Origin: Callaeas wilsoni
Lineage: Eukaryota; Chordata; Aves; Passeriformes; Callaeidae
Reading direction: 5' to 3'
Assembly: GCA_013398955.1 (NCBI GenBank)
Contig: VWPU01001227.1
Coordinates: 124,001 to 188,000, forward strand
Length of the DNA stretch: 64,000 bases
In this document: piece by piece, positions 49,301 through 61,207 of the stretch
Layout of the letters: the number at the start of each line of letters is the position of its first letter
How positions within the stretch are numbered: the stretch's first letter is position 1
The notes under the pieces: model-generated
The model's input: the letters and a program-made list of their open reading frames with translations, nothing else
Databases searched by the model: none
What the model was told of the DNA's origin: nothing
Made by a program: the position numbers and the translations under genes

Positions 49301-51499
49301 AAGAAACCATGGTTTGCTCAAAATAAAACTCATTGTTATGGATGGGAGAAGCCACTGCTTCTGACCTCACTGATTAGAAATGACCAGATTACTAGAGATA
49401 CAGACTTCAAGTGTTGAGGGAAAGACTCGTGACTGATGAAAACTTCAGATTTTCTCTGGCTGAAACTTCACCTAATTCATGGCCAGGATTTAGCCAGACC
49501 CATTAAGGGTTGGTGCCAAGTTCAGTGACAGCCAGGCAGGCTCATGGGCTGCCTCTTTGTAATGTATAATCTTAGCACAGTGCTGTTCTGTCCCATGGCT
49601 GAATCTTCTGGGTGCTATTAATGTGCATATGCTGGTAAGAATTTAAATGCTGAAGCAACTAAATTAATTGGAAAACAGAACAGATCAATTCTCCATGCAA
49701 TTCTTCTGTATATGTCCCAAACTAATTGATTGCTATAAACTCTAGCAATACCAGACCCTTGTATTCACCATGTGATATTGATCTGAGAAATGACTGGAAT
49801 AGTTAAGTTTTAGCAATATTTGAAAATTTGAAATGCGGGGAAAAAAGTCAATGACATTTATTGGTGTTTTCCTTTTAGTTTTCAGCCAGCTAAAAAACCG
49901 CTAGGCATTTCTGGAAAGAGGAGGGGAAATCTTTTTTTGTTTTCTTCTATGTCCTGTTAAACTAGTTCCAGAGGATAAATTTTGTCCAGAGTGGAACAGA
50001 AAACTGGTTACCTTCTTATATTGGTTTTAAGATGATAATTTTTTATTTCCGAAAGGAAGAAAGCATGCAGCAATAGTCAACCTAGAAGAGTTCACTGTTC
50101 AATCTTCTCTGTCCTTCACAGATCCAGTTCCCACTGCAAATAGAACACATCCACTGGAAAACATCTGACTTATTTAGAAATTATTAGTGACAAAAATGAA
50201 GCAGAAACTTTGCTGAGTTTTCCCAATACTGACAGATAAAAATGTACACCTGGCTTTAATCTGAAATTATTTAACCATCAACACTCTCCTTCCTTGCAGC
50301 ACATCCCCCTGGCCTACCAGTCTCAAGCTCACCTGCAGGAACAGCAAGGAAAGGGAGTTCTTGAAAATTTAGTTACAGGTACATTCAAATGCAGGTTAAC
50401 CTGGGCTTGAGGTGCTCTTTTTCTTTTTAAAACCAATCATCACCACATTTCCACAGTTATCTGAACAGCAGCCCATTATATAGTGAGCACTCAATGGTCC
50501 TTATGAGAGCTACACAAAAGGCTGATCTTTTCTAAGGCTTGTAAGAATTTATCATCACTGTCATCCTTGAATTTACTCTTCTATTGGAATTTCCTCCTTG
50601 TTTGACAACTGCTTTTTCCTTCCATCTATCACAATTTAGGGACTAATCAGGTTAGTCACAAACCCTTCAGAAATTTACCCTCCAGGGCACTTTCTATTTT
50701 AGCTTGGGGAGGAAAGCATTTCAATTTACAGCGTTTAACAGGCGCCTCTCTGCAGTAGCCATGAGGGTTTCTCTTTGGTTCAGATTTACATATGCAAATT
50801 ATCCAAACATCAGTTCAGTTGTACAAAAGGGTGAGATTTAAAGAAAATTATCTGGAGATTGGCAGATGAGAAGCTAGTTCTGAAGATCTGTCTCTGCTCT
50901 GCTACAGCATCATTCCGTGACCTGCAGCACTATAAAGTGGATGTAATAGGCTGGACGTCGATAGTCACCATTAATTGGTCTATAAGGCAGATAAAATAAT
51001 TATTATCAAGTTTTTTTAAAAGTATAGTCCATTTCAGAGCTTCTGTTCAGTGAAGGGAACCAATGAAACTGCAAACAACATTTGTTTCACTTTTGAGACA
51101 TCACAAATGATGCAGCTATAGTACCTGGGATTTTTTGGATCACTGAATTGTAAAAAACCAGATGGGCAGGAATCCCTGAGCCAGCTCCTGACAAAAGTTT
51201 TTCTAATTCATGGATTCCTAAAGTGCAACCCACAGATTCTTGCTTTTCTGTAGAACGTTTCTAGGAGGAGGTGCGTGTGAGGCCGTGTCTCAGGCAAATC
51301 TGATCATGAGAAATCCCAGTAACACTGGGCTATACCAGCTGTATGTGAAAGTCTGTGAGGTGCAGTGTTAGGAGTTCGCAGACTGGAAAAGGCTACAAAT
51401 TAATTGTGTAACCTGTGCTTAAAGACTGCCTATGAGATGAAATTCAGCAAGCTCCCAAGATACTGTATTCCTGGTCTTTTCCCTTTTAACAGGTAAAAT
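43384..51499. other. Non-coding stretch, mostly unique DNA
   Basis: No gene is supported. A segment at 46,085-46,275 has the TAAT, TTATAATCA, TTTGTCAAA and ATTAATTG words typical of conserved enhancers. A hairpin with 10-bp perfect arms lies at 48,928-48,960. A splice-like segment (47,811-47,945) has a strong acceptor (TTCTCCCATACAG-type pyrimidine tract) and a CA|GTAAGG donor but stops in all frames. The remainder shows nothing that I can name. Confidence 0.55.
48928..48960. other. Short perfect hairpin
   Basis: Arms AATCTCACAA and TTGTGAGATT are perfect complements of 10 bases around a 13-base loop. The stem is too short for a microRNA precursor and is not followed by a T run. It could be chance or a decayed repeat end. 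Confidence 0.4.
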
Positions 51500-51618
51500 A
51501 CTTTTCCTAATGTCTAGCCTTCGCTTGAAGATCATTATTTCTTGTCCTGCCCTTGGTGGCTGTGAGGAATAGCATGTTCCTTTTCTCTTTGCAGAGCTCT
51601 TTTACATATATGAAGAGT
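51500..51618 (-). mobile_element. Old antisense CR1, left part (split by insertion)
   Basis: The words TTTTCCTAATGTCTAGCC, then ATTATTTCTTGTCCTGCC, then TCTTTTACATATATGAAG follow the reverse-complement order of an old amniote CR1 ('ttcctaatgtccaacct..attgcttcttgtcct..cttttatgtacttgaa'). The homology stops at about 51,618 and resumes at about 52,482. On the minus strand the end of the frame keeps GRTRNN, matching the CR1 'DRTRGNG' region. Confidence 0.65.
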
Positions 51619-51699
51619 GAGTACCAAGAAATTGTTCTACAAATACATTTATCATAAGATGAAAAGAGAAAGGTATCACCAGATGATACCAAGGGGGTG

Positions 51700-52475
51700 A
51701 AGCGTTTAAAGCCTTTTTTTGTATCAGCGTTCATTTAAAAGATCAGTTGAGAGCAGGAGGCTAACAGTATTGGAAAATGAATTGAAAAAGGAAGGGAGTT
51801 CAGCACAGAATAACGAAAGAAGTGAGAAAATTAGATAAGTTTCATGTTTTATAATTGGCTGAACCTGATGATCTTCATCCTAGAATATTTTGAAACTGGA
51901 CTGAAAAGATCTTAGATACCTGTGGTTACCTTTGAGAAGCCAGGAAAAGCTAAGTAATATGCCAGAAAACTGGAAAAGGGCAAACCTATCTTCATACAGA
52001 GGAAGGGAAAACAGAGGAACATGGGAATTACAGACTAGCTCGTCTATATTTTCAGCTCCAGCAAATATCAAGCAATTTAGTTGTTTGGACGCATCTGGGA
52101 GAAGAAGAAGAATAACAGACAGTGTGGGTTTGTCAAGAAAAAAATCATGTAATCTTATTTCCTTTTACACAGGAGTGGTGAACAGAAATGAAAGTTTGAT
52201 TTTGTTTAGGAATTGACAATGGCTGATAAGGTGATAGGCCTTAAACTGAAGAAAGAATGATTCAGAATGAGGTGATAAGAAAATACTTTAGTAGTGTCAC
52301 TCATGAAGCGGCAAACCAGGCTGTCTTGGGAGCTTGTAGACTGTGCACCACTGGAGATCTCTGTGAACAGGTCAAAGCAATGTCTATCAGCACTGATTTA
52401 GATATTGCTGAGATTATTTCAGGGGAGAGGTATGGATTGAATGACCTCCAAAGATCCCCCTTAGCCTTATTTTTC
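51700..52475 (+). mobile_element. Old sense CR1 inserted in an older CR1
   Basis: In shifting plus-strand frames the DNA keeps CR1 reverse-transcriptase landmarks in order. These are EYFETGLKRS and PVVTFEKPGKAK near 51,885-51,950 (family: 'ELADVIA..LSIIFEKSW'), MPENWKRANL at 51,959 (family 'VPEDWKKANV'), a broken 'GNYRPVSLTS' region, then VGLSRKKSCNLISFYTGVV near 52,125 (family 'HGFVKGKSC..NLISFYDEVT'). The last 150 bp match the old CR1 3' end: 'actggagatctctgtgaacagg' then 'tggattgaatgacctcc'. An internal deletion removes most of the palm domain after this. Many stops and frameshifts show great age. Confidence 0.8.
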
Positions 52476-52481
52476 TGTGGT

Positions 52482-52640
52482 TGTCTCCTGTAAACTTCCT
52501 CTTCTCTAGACGGAAAAAACTTCATTCTTTCTGTCTCTCCTCATATCTTCTGTTCCCCAGGTCTCTGATCACTCCTGTTTATCTCTCCTAAATGCTTTAC
52601 AGTTGCCACGCTCCTTTCTTGCAGTGTCATATTAAGAATT
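52482..52640 (-). mobile_element. Old antisense CR1, right part (split by insertion)
   Basis: The words GTCTCCTGTAAACTTCCTC, TTCTCTAGACGGAAAAAAC and CTGTCTCTCCTCATATCTTC follow the next stretch of the same reverse-complement CR1 ('gtcccctctcagtcttctcttttccagactaaacaa..cctcatagg'). Only about 20 consensus bases seem missing between this and the left part at 51,618, with the sense CR1 between them. This makes a nested insertion the simplest reading. Confidence 0.6.
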
Positions 52641-53243
52641 ATCAGGTAGATGCTGTCAAATCCCTGGCGTGTGCCAGAGCGAGGAAGAAGATGAAGGCTC
52701 CTCTGCACAGCCCTTTCTGCCAGAAAAACACCCAAATTTATCCTTGGAGCAAAACTTATCACAACCTAACAATTAATAAGAAGTGGATGGTTTTTTGGCA
52801 TTTCTGTGTTAGTTTACATAAAACCACTTCTGCATTTCCTGCCTAAATACTGATGAAGAGATGCTTGAATACTCCAGCACTTTTGGAGCTCTCCCACTCT
52901 CAGAAATTTCATATTTTGACATAACGTCAGCGTTCCTCTCTGGCCCAGCTGCCTCATTTTTCAGCCTGAAGTGAAAGGAGTCCCAACAATAATAAAGCTA
53001 AAAAATAAAGACAGCATGAATTACTATATTCTTCTCATCATGGTACAATAATGGAGAAAAGTCCCATGTTAGGCAGGGGGAATGCATGTAACTGTTTCAA
53101 TACTTAAGAACCAGAAGTGATTCAGTGCACAGAGCAAAATAGCAGCTGTGTTCAGATCTCAGCCATTCACTGTAGAGAAAGAATAGTTTTGACTCATAAA
53201 AATGAGTATGTGTCTTTATTCTGTCATGGGATAATGAGGCACC

Positions 53244-53305
53244 TTGGGCTTGATCCAAAGCTCCCTGAAATCAACAGAAAGACTCGCGTTGGCCTCTGTT
53301 CACCC
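53244..53305 (+). repeat. Unnamed old dispersed repeat, copy 2
   Basis: Reads GGGCTTGATCCAAAG, then CTGAAATCAACAG, then AAAGACTC. It matches the minus strand of 20,769-20,820 at roughly 70 per cent over 40 bases. The same word series ('gatccaaagcccattgaagtcaatgg') is common in reptile and bird DNA, where it is often present as an inverted pair that could form a hairpin. Whether it is a DNA-transposon remnant or a SINE part is unknown to me. Confidence 0.45.
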
Positions 53306-56300
53306 TAAACCAAAGAGCAGAATCTTTTGGAGTTGGAAGAGCTTTCCCTTGCTCTTCTTTTCTCTCCACACTCGAGTCCCACACTACAGCTAGCCTGCCC
53401 TATAAATGAAGACCACCAACAAATAAAATCTCTAAGGCTGACCAAAGGATGTTTAAAGGCATGTCAGCAATTTAAGCTGCAAATCTCAGTGCTCGCAGAC
53501 CCAATCTGCAGGGTAGATGTCTAAGGTGCAGTTCTCTGCCATGTCATCCCACAGCAGGTGACAAGTTCCCTGGCAGTCCATGGCCTCGGGGCTGCCCAGC
53601 TGCAGCATCTCCACATGCACAACTGCAGGGGGAAAATACGGCACTGTCCTGCAGCTTGTGATCCATCAGTAAACAGTAATTTCTCACGAAGGACCAGTTT
53701 TTATTTACTAGTATCAGACCATTCTCGAGGAAAACAGCAGGAGCGAGGGCAGGCTTGCCTCTTTTGGTGGCAGACTGCCCTGGCTTGACCTAAAATCGAT
53801 CCTAAGGCTGCAGTCTGTGTTAAGAGTAAAATCAAATCACCTGAATTGTCTTGAAAATACCTAACCATAAAAACAGAAACCTGTTTTATTTATTATGACA
53901 GAACTATCACTGGGAGACCAAGGGCCTGTGACAGACCTTGCTTGTAATATATTGCCAGAAGCATCCTTCTTGAATTTTTTTTTTTCAATTGTTGCTTAGA
54001 CAATTTAAAGAAGAGACTAGTTAATTTGTTTTTGTAGGGAGGAAAAAGCCCTGTTGCTCCAAAACTCTTTGAAGATTCATAGAGGCACCTCCAACTGAGG
54101 TCCAAAGTGGCCTGGAAGAGGAAGACCTCCAGAAAATTGTAGAGCAGGAGCCTCATGATTGCATTACAGCATGTTCTTGCTTTTTTGTTTTGGCACAGTA
54201 TTTTGTTTCTTCTTTTTTGTTGTTTTTTTTCCCCTTAGCTATTCTTCTTGTAAAAAAGTCACAGAAAAGGAAAGAAAAGAAGAAACTTTAACAGCGGCCT
54301 TCCCTGCCCCAACTCCACAGACAGCGGTCTCACCAGATAAAGCACAGTCCGGGAAGGATTCTGTGCTCTTCTGCCAGAAGCATTTGAAAAAAACTTTCGG
54401 GCTCCTGCAGAACAGGCCACCATTTTTGAAAAGGTCTCTGCACTGAGAAAGACAATTGATTTTCTTCTTTTGGCCTCTTCCCCATGCAGCAGTGTTTTAT
54501 AAAGGCAGACAAACAGAGAAAAGGATCTGAAAGGGAGCATTAAATATTTTACTTTCCTGTTAGCTGGAAAAATCAAATATGACACCTCTCACCATCCAGA
54601 AGGCTGCTTCTGGCTCTCTCTTCTTCTGCTGGGTTTTGGGTTACATCTCATGTTAAAATGCTTCGGGTAAGGAGTGGGTGAAATTAGAGGAAAACTTGAT
54701 CTGGAGGCAAACTTTAACAAATACTGAGGAGGGAATTTGGTCTTATAGCTGGAATATGATGCTGAGTTTGCATCAACAATTTTTCAGGTGGTGGGTTCCT
54801 CACTGAATTCTGGAATCCCAAAGTGGAAGGTATCCAAAGATATTCCAAGGCGTTAGGGAATCACATAGAGCCATTAAAAAAATGGGAGGTTGTCAGTGCC
54901 CTTTAGATCTGCCTCTTCCTTTCCAGCTCTGTGTGTGTGTAAGTGCCTGCAGGGGAAGGTGGGAAGCAGGTACAACATGGGGGTGTTTTCTGCCCTTGAA
55001 ATGTTGCCAGCACATCTCCCGTGAGGACTTTGGCAAACGTTGCTGCAGACCCTGTACTGTGAGAACAGGCTCTGCTTCCTCTTTGCTTTATGCCAGCAGT
55101 GGCCTCTTGTTTGGCTGCAGCTAGAATTTTTATTACTGGTAATTGTTGGATGGAGAAGTTTGAGATGTAAGAAGGATGAAAACATGGGCTCCTGCTGCCA
55201 GCCTGCATTTGTTTGTTCTGAGAGGCCTGAGCAAAGGGAGTTGGCTAATTTGGCTTTAAGAATCTGTTGATCCTGGATTGTGCATCCTTGGGCCTATACA
55301 TCAAATCTTATGTTTAGTCCTCTTCACATTCCTATAACTAATATAAATACAAATATATTTTAAATATATCCCTGCTTACCTAGATGTGCCTGAGTCCAGG
55401 TCTCAGTCTGAAATCCAGGCATAACCATGTCTTAAGTATTCCATTTCAGTACCACAATGGTTTGACAAGATCATACAACAGCACTCTAGAAGAACTCTAA
55501 AAGATCAGTGAGTAGGACTTATTTTTCATATACCTATTTTTTAATTGATACATTAAATATTTTTCTTTTTGTCACTGCATAGAAAGATACAAGGTTTTAT
55601 TTCTTCAAGGAGAGATTAGCAATTCTCTTTTTTGCTCTCACAGTACTGCAAATACCTCATCTTTCTAGGCCAGTAAAGAAGTCTTTTGATAATGTTTTCT
55701 TATGGGGGTCACTCCCTAGCACAGAAGTACTTTATCCCAATTGTTCATTAGGCATTAGAGTGAAATAGTGCTGCCCAAACAATTAAAAACTTCTTAATTT
55801 GTTCACACTAGTTGTTCTACTCAAACCTCCCTTTTAGGGTTTTTAAAAGTAGATCAAAGCCCACATCTGAACCCTGCCTTGTGTTGTGTTCATACTGCTA
55901 ATGCAAGGCTGTTGTGTCCCAGGATTTGAGACTTCCAGTATCCTCTTCCAAAGACAGTGTGCCTGGCTCAGCTGGGAAGCCCAGATCTACTCTGTGGTAC
56001 AGTGTGAATGGAAATGAGGAGGAAGGTCACAAGCACCCCACAGGCATTTCTGCTTAGTTTGTACCAGGCTCCCCCTTTGCCTGATGCCCTCAGCCCTCCT
56101 AGCCCAAGAAATTCTCCACCACATCTCGAATGAAGTCACAATGTCCACTTTCTGTTCTGTTTTAGACTGAATTTTAACAATGACCTCATTATAAGCTGTA
56201 TTTAGGCACTATATGATGGGACATGTATGTTCAGGGTTGCAAATGCGCACTGGATGTCTTTCAGGCCTCTGTGAAGAAGTTGCCCTGCTGTTCATGTCTT

Positions 56301-56529
56301 TGCCACTATTTTTTATGGCAGGAAGGTCAAAAAACAAAAGCTGGGCCTTCATTTACCCTTTTTACCATGTGGATCCATGTGTATGTGTGTCTGTGGGGAT
56401 GGGAGCTGCCTCTGCACGGAGCAGACAGACAGAGGAGCTTTTAGCTGGAATCACAAGGTTGTGAAACGCTCAGTGCCTTGACCTGTAACATGCGACTGTA
56501 AATTCCTCTGCTCTTGTTATGTTTTCCAG

Positions 56530-56831
56530 GGGTCATGGTCTTTAACAGTTTACTTAGTGGAGGAGGAGGAAAGAAGCCCTTTGTATTGTTGAGCAGCAGA
56601 CGAGAGTTTGCCTTGTCCTGGCAGCTGGTGCTGACACAGGGCTGTTCTTCAGGTGTCGCTTTGATAGACAGTGCCCCCGACGCCCACGGACCAGCAGGGG
56701 TGGTGGCAGCCTCCACTTACCTGGCTTTGGTTAAAGAAGAACCCGTGGAGTCTGCCCAAGTGGGACCCAGCGCTGCCTTTCCGGTGTTTTCATTGCATTT
56801 CAGATGGAGGCTGAGCTTTGCTCCAGACTAA
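56530..56831 (+). other. Candidate terminal exon (weak)
   Basis: A good acceptor (TTATGTTTTCCAG) is followed by 100 codons open to a TAA/TAG-type stop at 56,829-56,831. The peptide includes GGGGKKPFVLLSSRR and ALVKEEPVESAQ and matches nothing known to me. On the opposite strand, 56,845-56,721 has a good acceptor (TTCACTTCTGCAG) and a perfect CAG|GTAAGT donor but stops in all frames. At most one strand is likely to be right, and both may be pseudo-exons. Confidence 0.15.
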
Positions 56832-57750
56832 TTGCCTGCAGTGGCCTGCAGAAGTGAACTTTAGCTGTGATGCAGTGCATGCACCACCGCGCACTTGCAG
56901 TGACAGCTTTGCATTAGTACGGAATTCAGCAGCGGATTAAGCGAGGCTGGAGTCCCAGGGCTCCAGACCTTTAGCATCTCTGGAGCAGGGAGGAGCAGAT
57001 GCTGCTTTACTGTGCTGAGAACCGTCTTTGTGCAGCAGAGCAACCTGACACTGTGTGATCTCAGTGAGGCACAGTTCCCCATCTCTGCCTGGGCTGTTCC
57101 TGCATCCATGGTTGTTTTGGTACTCAGGGACACCACAGTGCTGAGGTAGGTACTTTGGTACTTTGAGTCACATTCCCAAAGGTGTTGCCAGCTCCTCTTT
57201 GGCTGGTGCCAGTGCAAGCCTGAACTGAGTGTTCCTAGTACTGGTAAAAATAGCACCAGGATGCACCAAGTGTCCTTGGCACAGCCAGAACTGAAAGCTC
57301 CTGGGCTGGTCAGAGTGCCATCTATCACAGAGAGCAGCCCACACCCAGTTTGCACTCTGCAGCACTGCGGTCAGGAGGAGAAGACAGTTCAGACTTGCAG
57401 TGGTGAAAACTCCAGGGCTTTACATGCAAACAATTCACTCTGTTTCTTCAAGAAATACTGTGTCTTCTGGCAACAGCTTTGAAATTAGAAGGAGCTATAG
57501 CAGAGCCCAAAGTGACTGCTGGCAGCACTTGTTGTTTTGTGACACCTGGGCTAGGAAATACATTGTGTGAAACTGAATTCCGTTCGGATGCAAGGAAGTG
57601 GGAGAGTATCCTGAGCATAGCCAGATGTGACCCCCAACCCCTCTCGTGCAGTATTCCACATACACACATCTCACAGATTTGCTGTCAGGTCCTGATCCTG
57701 AAGAGAAGTCAGTGTACTGCTGTGGGTTTGAGATATAAAGGACTTCAGCT

Positions 57751-57832
57751 GTTTGATTTGATTTGATTTGTTTTGGTTTCTTTGTTTGTTGGTTTTTAAC
57801 TACTTGGTTTTTAACTATTTTTTCCTCAGAAA
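57751..57832. repeat. GATTT and GT-rich low-complexity tract
   Basis: Starts with three GATTT units (57,754-57,769), continues as T runs broken by G, and ends with two near-identical 15-base words beginning GGTTTTTAACTA. It is low-complexity DNA of the same type as at 1,485. Confidence 0.85.
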
Positions 57833-58973
57833 AGCATAGTCCTGCTGTGTTAGCCTTTCACTAGAAAGTTAGGGTCAAACATCCTGCCTGGTGGGCTCTG
57901 ACACCACTTGTGTGTTTACTGAGAACTTGCCAAAAGGGCTAATCAGGCAGCATCAAAAGTTTAACAGAAAAAAATAGGAAAATGAAGATATAAAATACGC
58001 TCTCTGTGCCAGTATTATGGAAAACAAGGTGACAAAAAACATACAGGTAGAATGGGGATGAAGAAAAACTACTAGACTTCTCCAAGGCTCAAAATACTGA
58101 TAAGATGAAGGTTTTGTGTGCTTACAATTCACATAGAGAGTTGAAGTAAAAAAAGAGAGTTTCTCATACAAACATAGAAAAACACTCCTCTGTTCCCGTA
58201 TCTTTTCCTGTGTCTTTAACTGCACATCTTTCCACCTTTTTAATTTTAAAACGCATGTGTGTTAAGCCTAGAATTTCCTGTGGCTGCAAGGAATGGGGTC
58301 TGATTGATCGTAATAAGGGACAGTCTAAATGAAGTGCTTGGACTTGCCCCGGGCACTTCTATCTGCAGGTGCTGGGAGCCCTTGCCAATGCGAATGACTT
58401 TTTGGAACACAAGTGATTATTTACTGCTGAAGCAAGCCAAAGGCTATGCTTCTCCTTGCAGCTCACAGCCCTTGGCCTCCAACAGGAAATGTATTTCGTT
58501 TTCAAATCCCTCTCTGACCAAAAGAGAAATTCCAGCGAAACAGCAATAAACATTCAGAGAGTCTCCTCTTCTGTAGGAAAAAAACTCATGAGCTTGGGTT
58601 TAAAATGAAATATCCTGTGACTAATCTATTTCAGGACCAGGCTGGGGTCAGTTTGTTGTGTGTGGGAGTCAGCAAGATGACCTGGGAGAAGGTTGCCACA
58701 CCCTATTTGCCACTCATCCCACTTTTAGAAACTCCGAATATCACCAACATGATGTTTTCAAACAACGATTGCAAAAGGGTTCGCTGTTTGATCCTCCTCT
58801 TCTCAGTTTGTCATTGATTTCCCCCATCAACATAGTTTGTGCAACGAATCCCAGCTGTATTGCTGGCACTTTACTAGCCAGCAAATACAATCCAAATGTT
58901 AATTCTTTGGAGCCGAGAGCTGCGTGCCAAGAAATGAATAATCTGTGCAAGGCTAAACAAACAGTTTATTGAT

Positions 58974-59008
58974 GGGGTGGGGTGGGGTGGGGTGCAGGTG
59001 GGGGGTGG
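58974..59008 (+). repeat. (GGGGT)4 array and G-quadruplex motif
   Basis: Four GGGG tracts separated by single T bases (58,974-58,992), followed by GCAGGTGGGGGGTGG. Tracts of four G with 1-base loops fit the strongest class of quadruplex motif. It is also a short pentanucleotide repeat. A 114-codon frame runs through it but its first residues (GWGGVGC) are just the repeat. Confidence 0.85.
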
Positions 59009-61207
59009 CTGGGCTCAGAAGCAAGCGAGCCCAACCAGAAGGACATCAAAGCTGCTTCTGTCAGAAGACTCAGTCACATGTGATTTGTTTTCTCTTCCCG
59101 CTAATTCAGTTACGTGTTGAACTACCAATATTCCCAGGCAAGAGTGCGAGAGCTTTCCAGCGCAAACACAGCAGGCGGGTGAAGCAAATGTTTGCACCCA
59201 GCTCATCCCAACTTGCCCTCTTTGTCTTTATGGGGCTGTGGGAGTGCGACAGACACACTCAGGTCCAGAGCTCCAGCAGCCAGGCGCTGGCTACATTTGC
59301 CTCTGCTTTATAAATGGAGCACATGGGGCAGTTTGGAAGCTAACTGTGGCATTCCTCTGACAGCTGATGGGAGTGTGGCAGGGCTATTCTAATGAGATTT
59401 AAACCAATAGATTTCAATTACCTTGTTAAGTCTTTGCACCTTCTGCCTTTCTCTCCCACATTATCCAGGAGGTCAAGACCAGAAGCAGGATTAAAGCCTA
59501 CATCCCCTGAGCCCCAAGCCAGCAACAGTGCAGACCACTCATTGCAAATGCTACTGGATCCTGACCCCAGCTATGTGCTGTAGAAATCCACTTTGCAAAT
59601 TTTGGGCCAAAGCCAGGGCAGGATCCTGGGGATGCTGCCCAGCCAGGTCTCATTCCTCTTCCAACCCTCTGTAATGTTACAGCTTGCTGTCTGGATGTTT
59701 TTTGTGGGGGGGAGAGAAAGACTGGATTGCAGTTGAAACCTGAACCCAGTCAAATACACAGACAGAAATTTGAGTCTTAATTTTTGAAGTAAAAGATCCA
59801 CTCAAATTTACAAGGGCCACGTGCTGGGGAAATTATAGGAACAGACCTCAGCTTCTCAGATGCACTGACAGAGCAGGTATCACCACTTTTCCATTCCTCC
59901 CCGTGGCAAAGAGGGTCCTTCCACCCGGGGGTGTGCCTACACTTGCAATGTCCCTGCTGGAGACAGTCATCTTGCAGGCAGACCTGCCCAGGCTGCAGCT
60001 GGGAGAAGATGGAGGGATTCCCTGGCCACCCTCAACACCCATCATCGCACAGACAGGGGAAGGTGGGGGCCTGCAGCATGATGGTTTAATAAGTAAAAGG
60101 CAGGAACAGTCACAGGTGAGGGTGTTGTGATGACAGGATATGGAGTTGCATGCACAAGCAGTTAAGTCTGTCGGGGGTTGATCTAACTCAGGTACTGATG
60201 TGGGCATTTAGATAGTGGATAACTCATGCTGTCATTAACCTGTCAGCATTACAGCAGGAAGATTATATCTTCACAAGTATATATTGATCTCGAAAGGGAC
60301 GTGTTAGGCATGACCAAGCTTTTTATATAGTCTTTTACCACCTGCTTTTTCCTGATCAAAGACGCTTAACGTGTGTGGTCAGTGCAAAGAAAGTCGTGTT
60401 TTCCTCTAGGCTGGAGAGATGTTTCTCTTTGTCTTCTTCCCATTATCTTGGGTGCAATCTAAATATCTGGTTACTTACACAGCCCCTTCCTTTTCATGCT
60501 GATGGAGCGGTGAAGATGAGTGTCTCTGTAGGTCCACCACAGCCTTTTGCAGAGAAATTTGCACTTGCTGTGTGTGTGCTGTGGGAGGCTTAGGTGCAGG
60601 ACAGCTCTGAACTGGAAGCTGAGTGTGTAACACAGGACTTTACTGGAGCTGGTAAGTCTGTTCTCAGCAGGTGATTTACCGGCTCAAGGATTGCTGTGTG
60701 ATGAAGTAGATCCCCAGCTTTTGGAGCAGAATTGGTTCCTCCAGGCGTTCAGGCCTTGGGAAGCATTTGTCAGGGTGTGCTGCCTAGACATGCATGTGGT
60801 TTCTTCCACAACACACCAGAAAATGAAAGTTTAGAGCCTTCATTTGGGAGAGGCTGGGTGACAGTGTGTGTGACACAAGGAAAGGACAAGGGTTACAGCC
60901 AAGGGTTACACCCATAAATGTCTTAGTATGCACCAAAAAGCTAAAATTAAGGACCATTGCACTGGCAATTCCACCTAGGGTAAATGGTCTTTTACAGGCA
61001 ACAGCGTTCTTCTAATGACATAGCATATCCATTCCCCACAATTCCCAAACTGGGGCAGGCAGACTAGACATGGCCCCCAAAACCATGGCAGAGTCATGTG
61101 TGCAGTGCTTTTGGGTGACTACCTGAGGACCATGTGGTAGTCCACAGGAAAGCTGGGCAGCTGACAGATATGCAGGGACTCACAGTGTAGGAGTGGGCCA
61201 CCCTTAC
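59009..61207. other. Non-coding stretch; splice-like segments only
   Basis: At 59,110 a long pyrimidine tract (TTGTTTTCTCTTCCC...TTCAG) makes a good acceptor, followed by 67 open codons to a stop at 59,313 and a possible GTGAAG donor at about 59,178. At 60,594-60,651 a 58-bp segment ends in a strong AGCTG|GTAAGT donor but has a poor acceptor. No domain is recognised and no gene is called. Confidence 0.5.

Larger units (their letters stand above)
52641..58973. other. Non-coding stretch; weak exon candidates
   Basis: Holds the second copy of the unnamed repeat at 53,244, a GATTT/GT-rich tract at 57,751-57,832, and overlapping splice-like segments near 56.5-56.85 kb on both strands. No frame has a recognised domain. 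A short TG run sits at about 54,930. I do not call a gene. Confidence 0.55.

Noticed and set aside
59640..59690. CTCTTCCAACCCTCTGTAATG, resembling a CR1 3' end
   Set aside because: No upstream CR1 sequence supports it; the match is too short.
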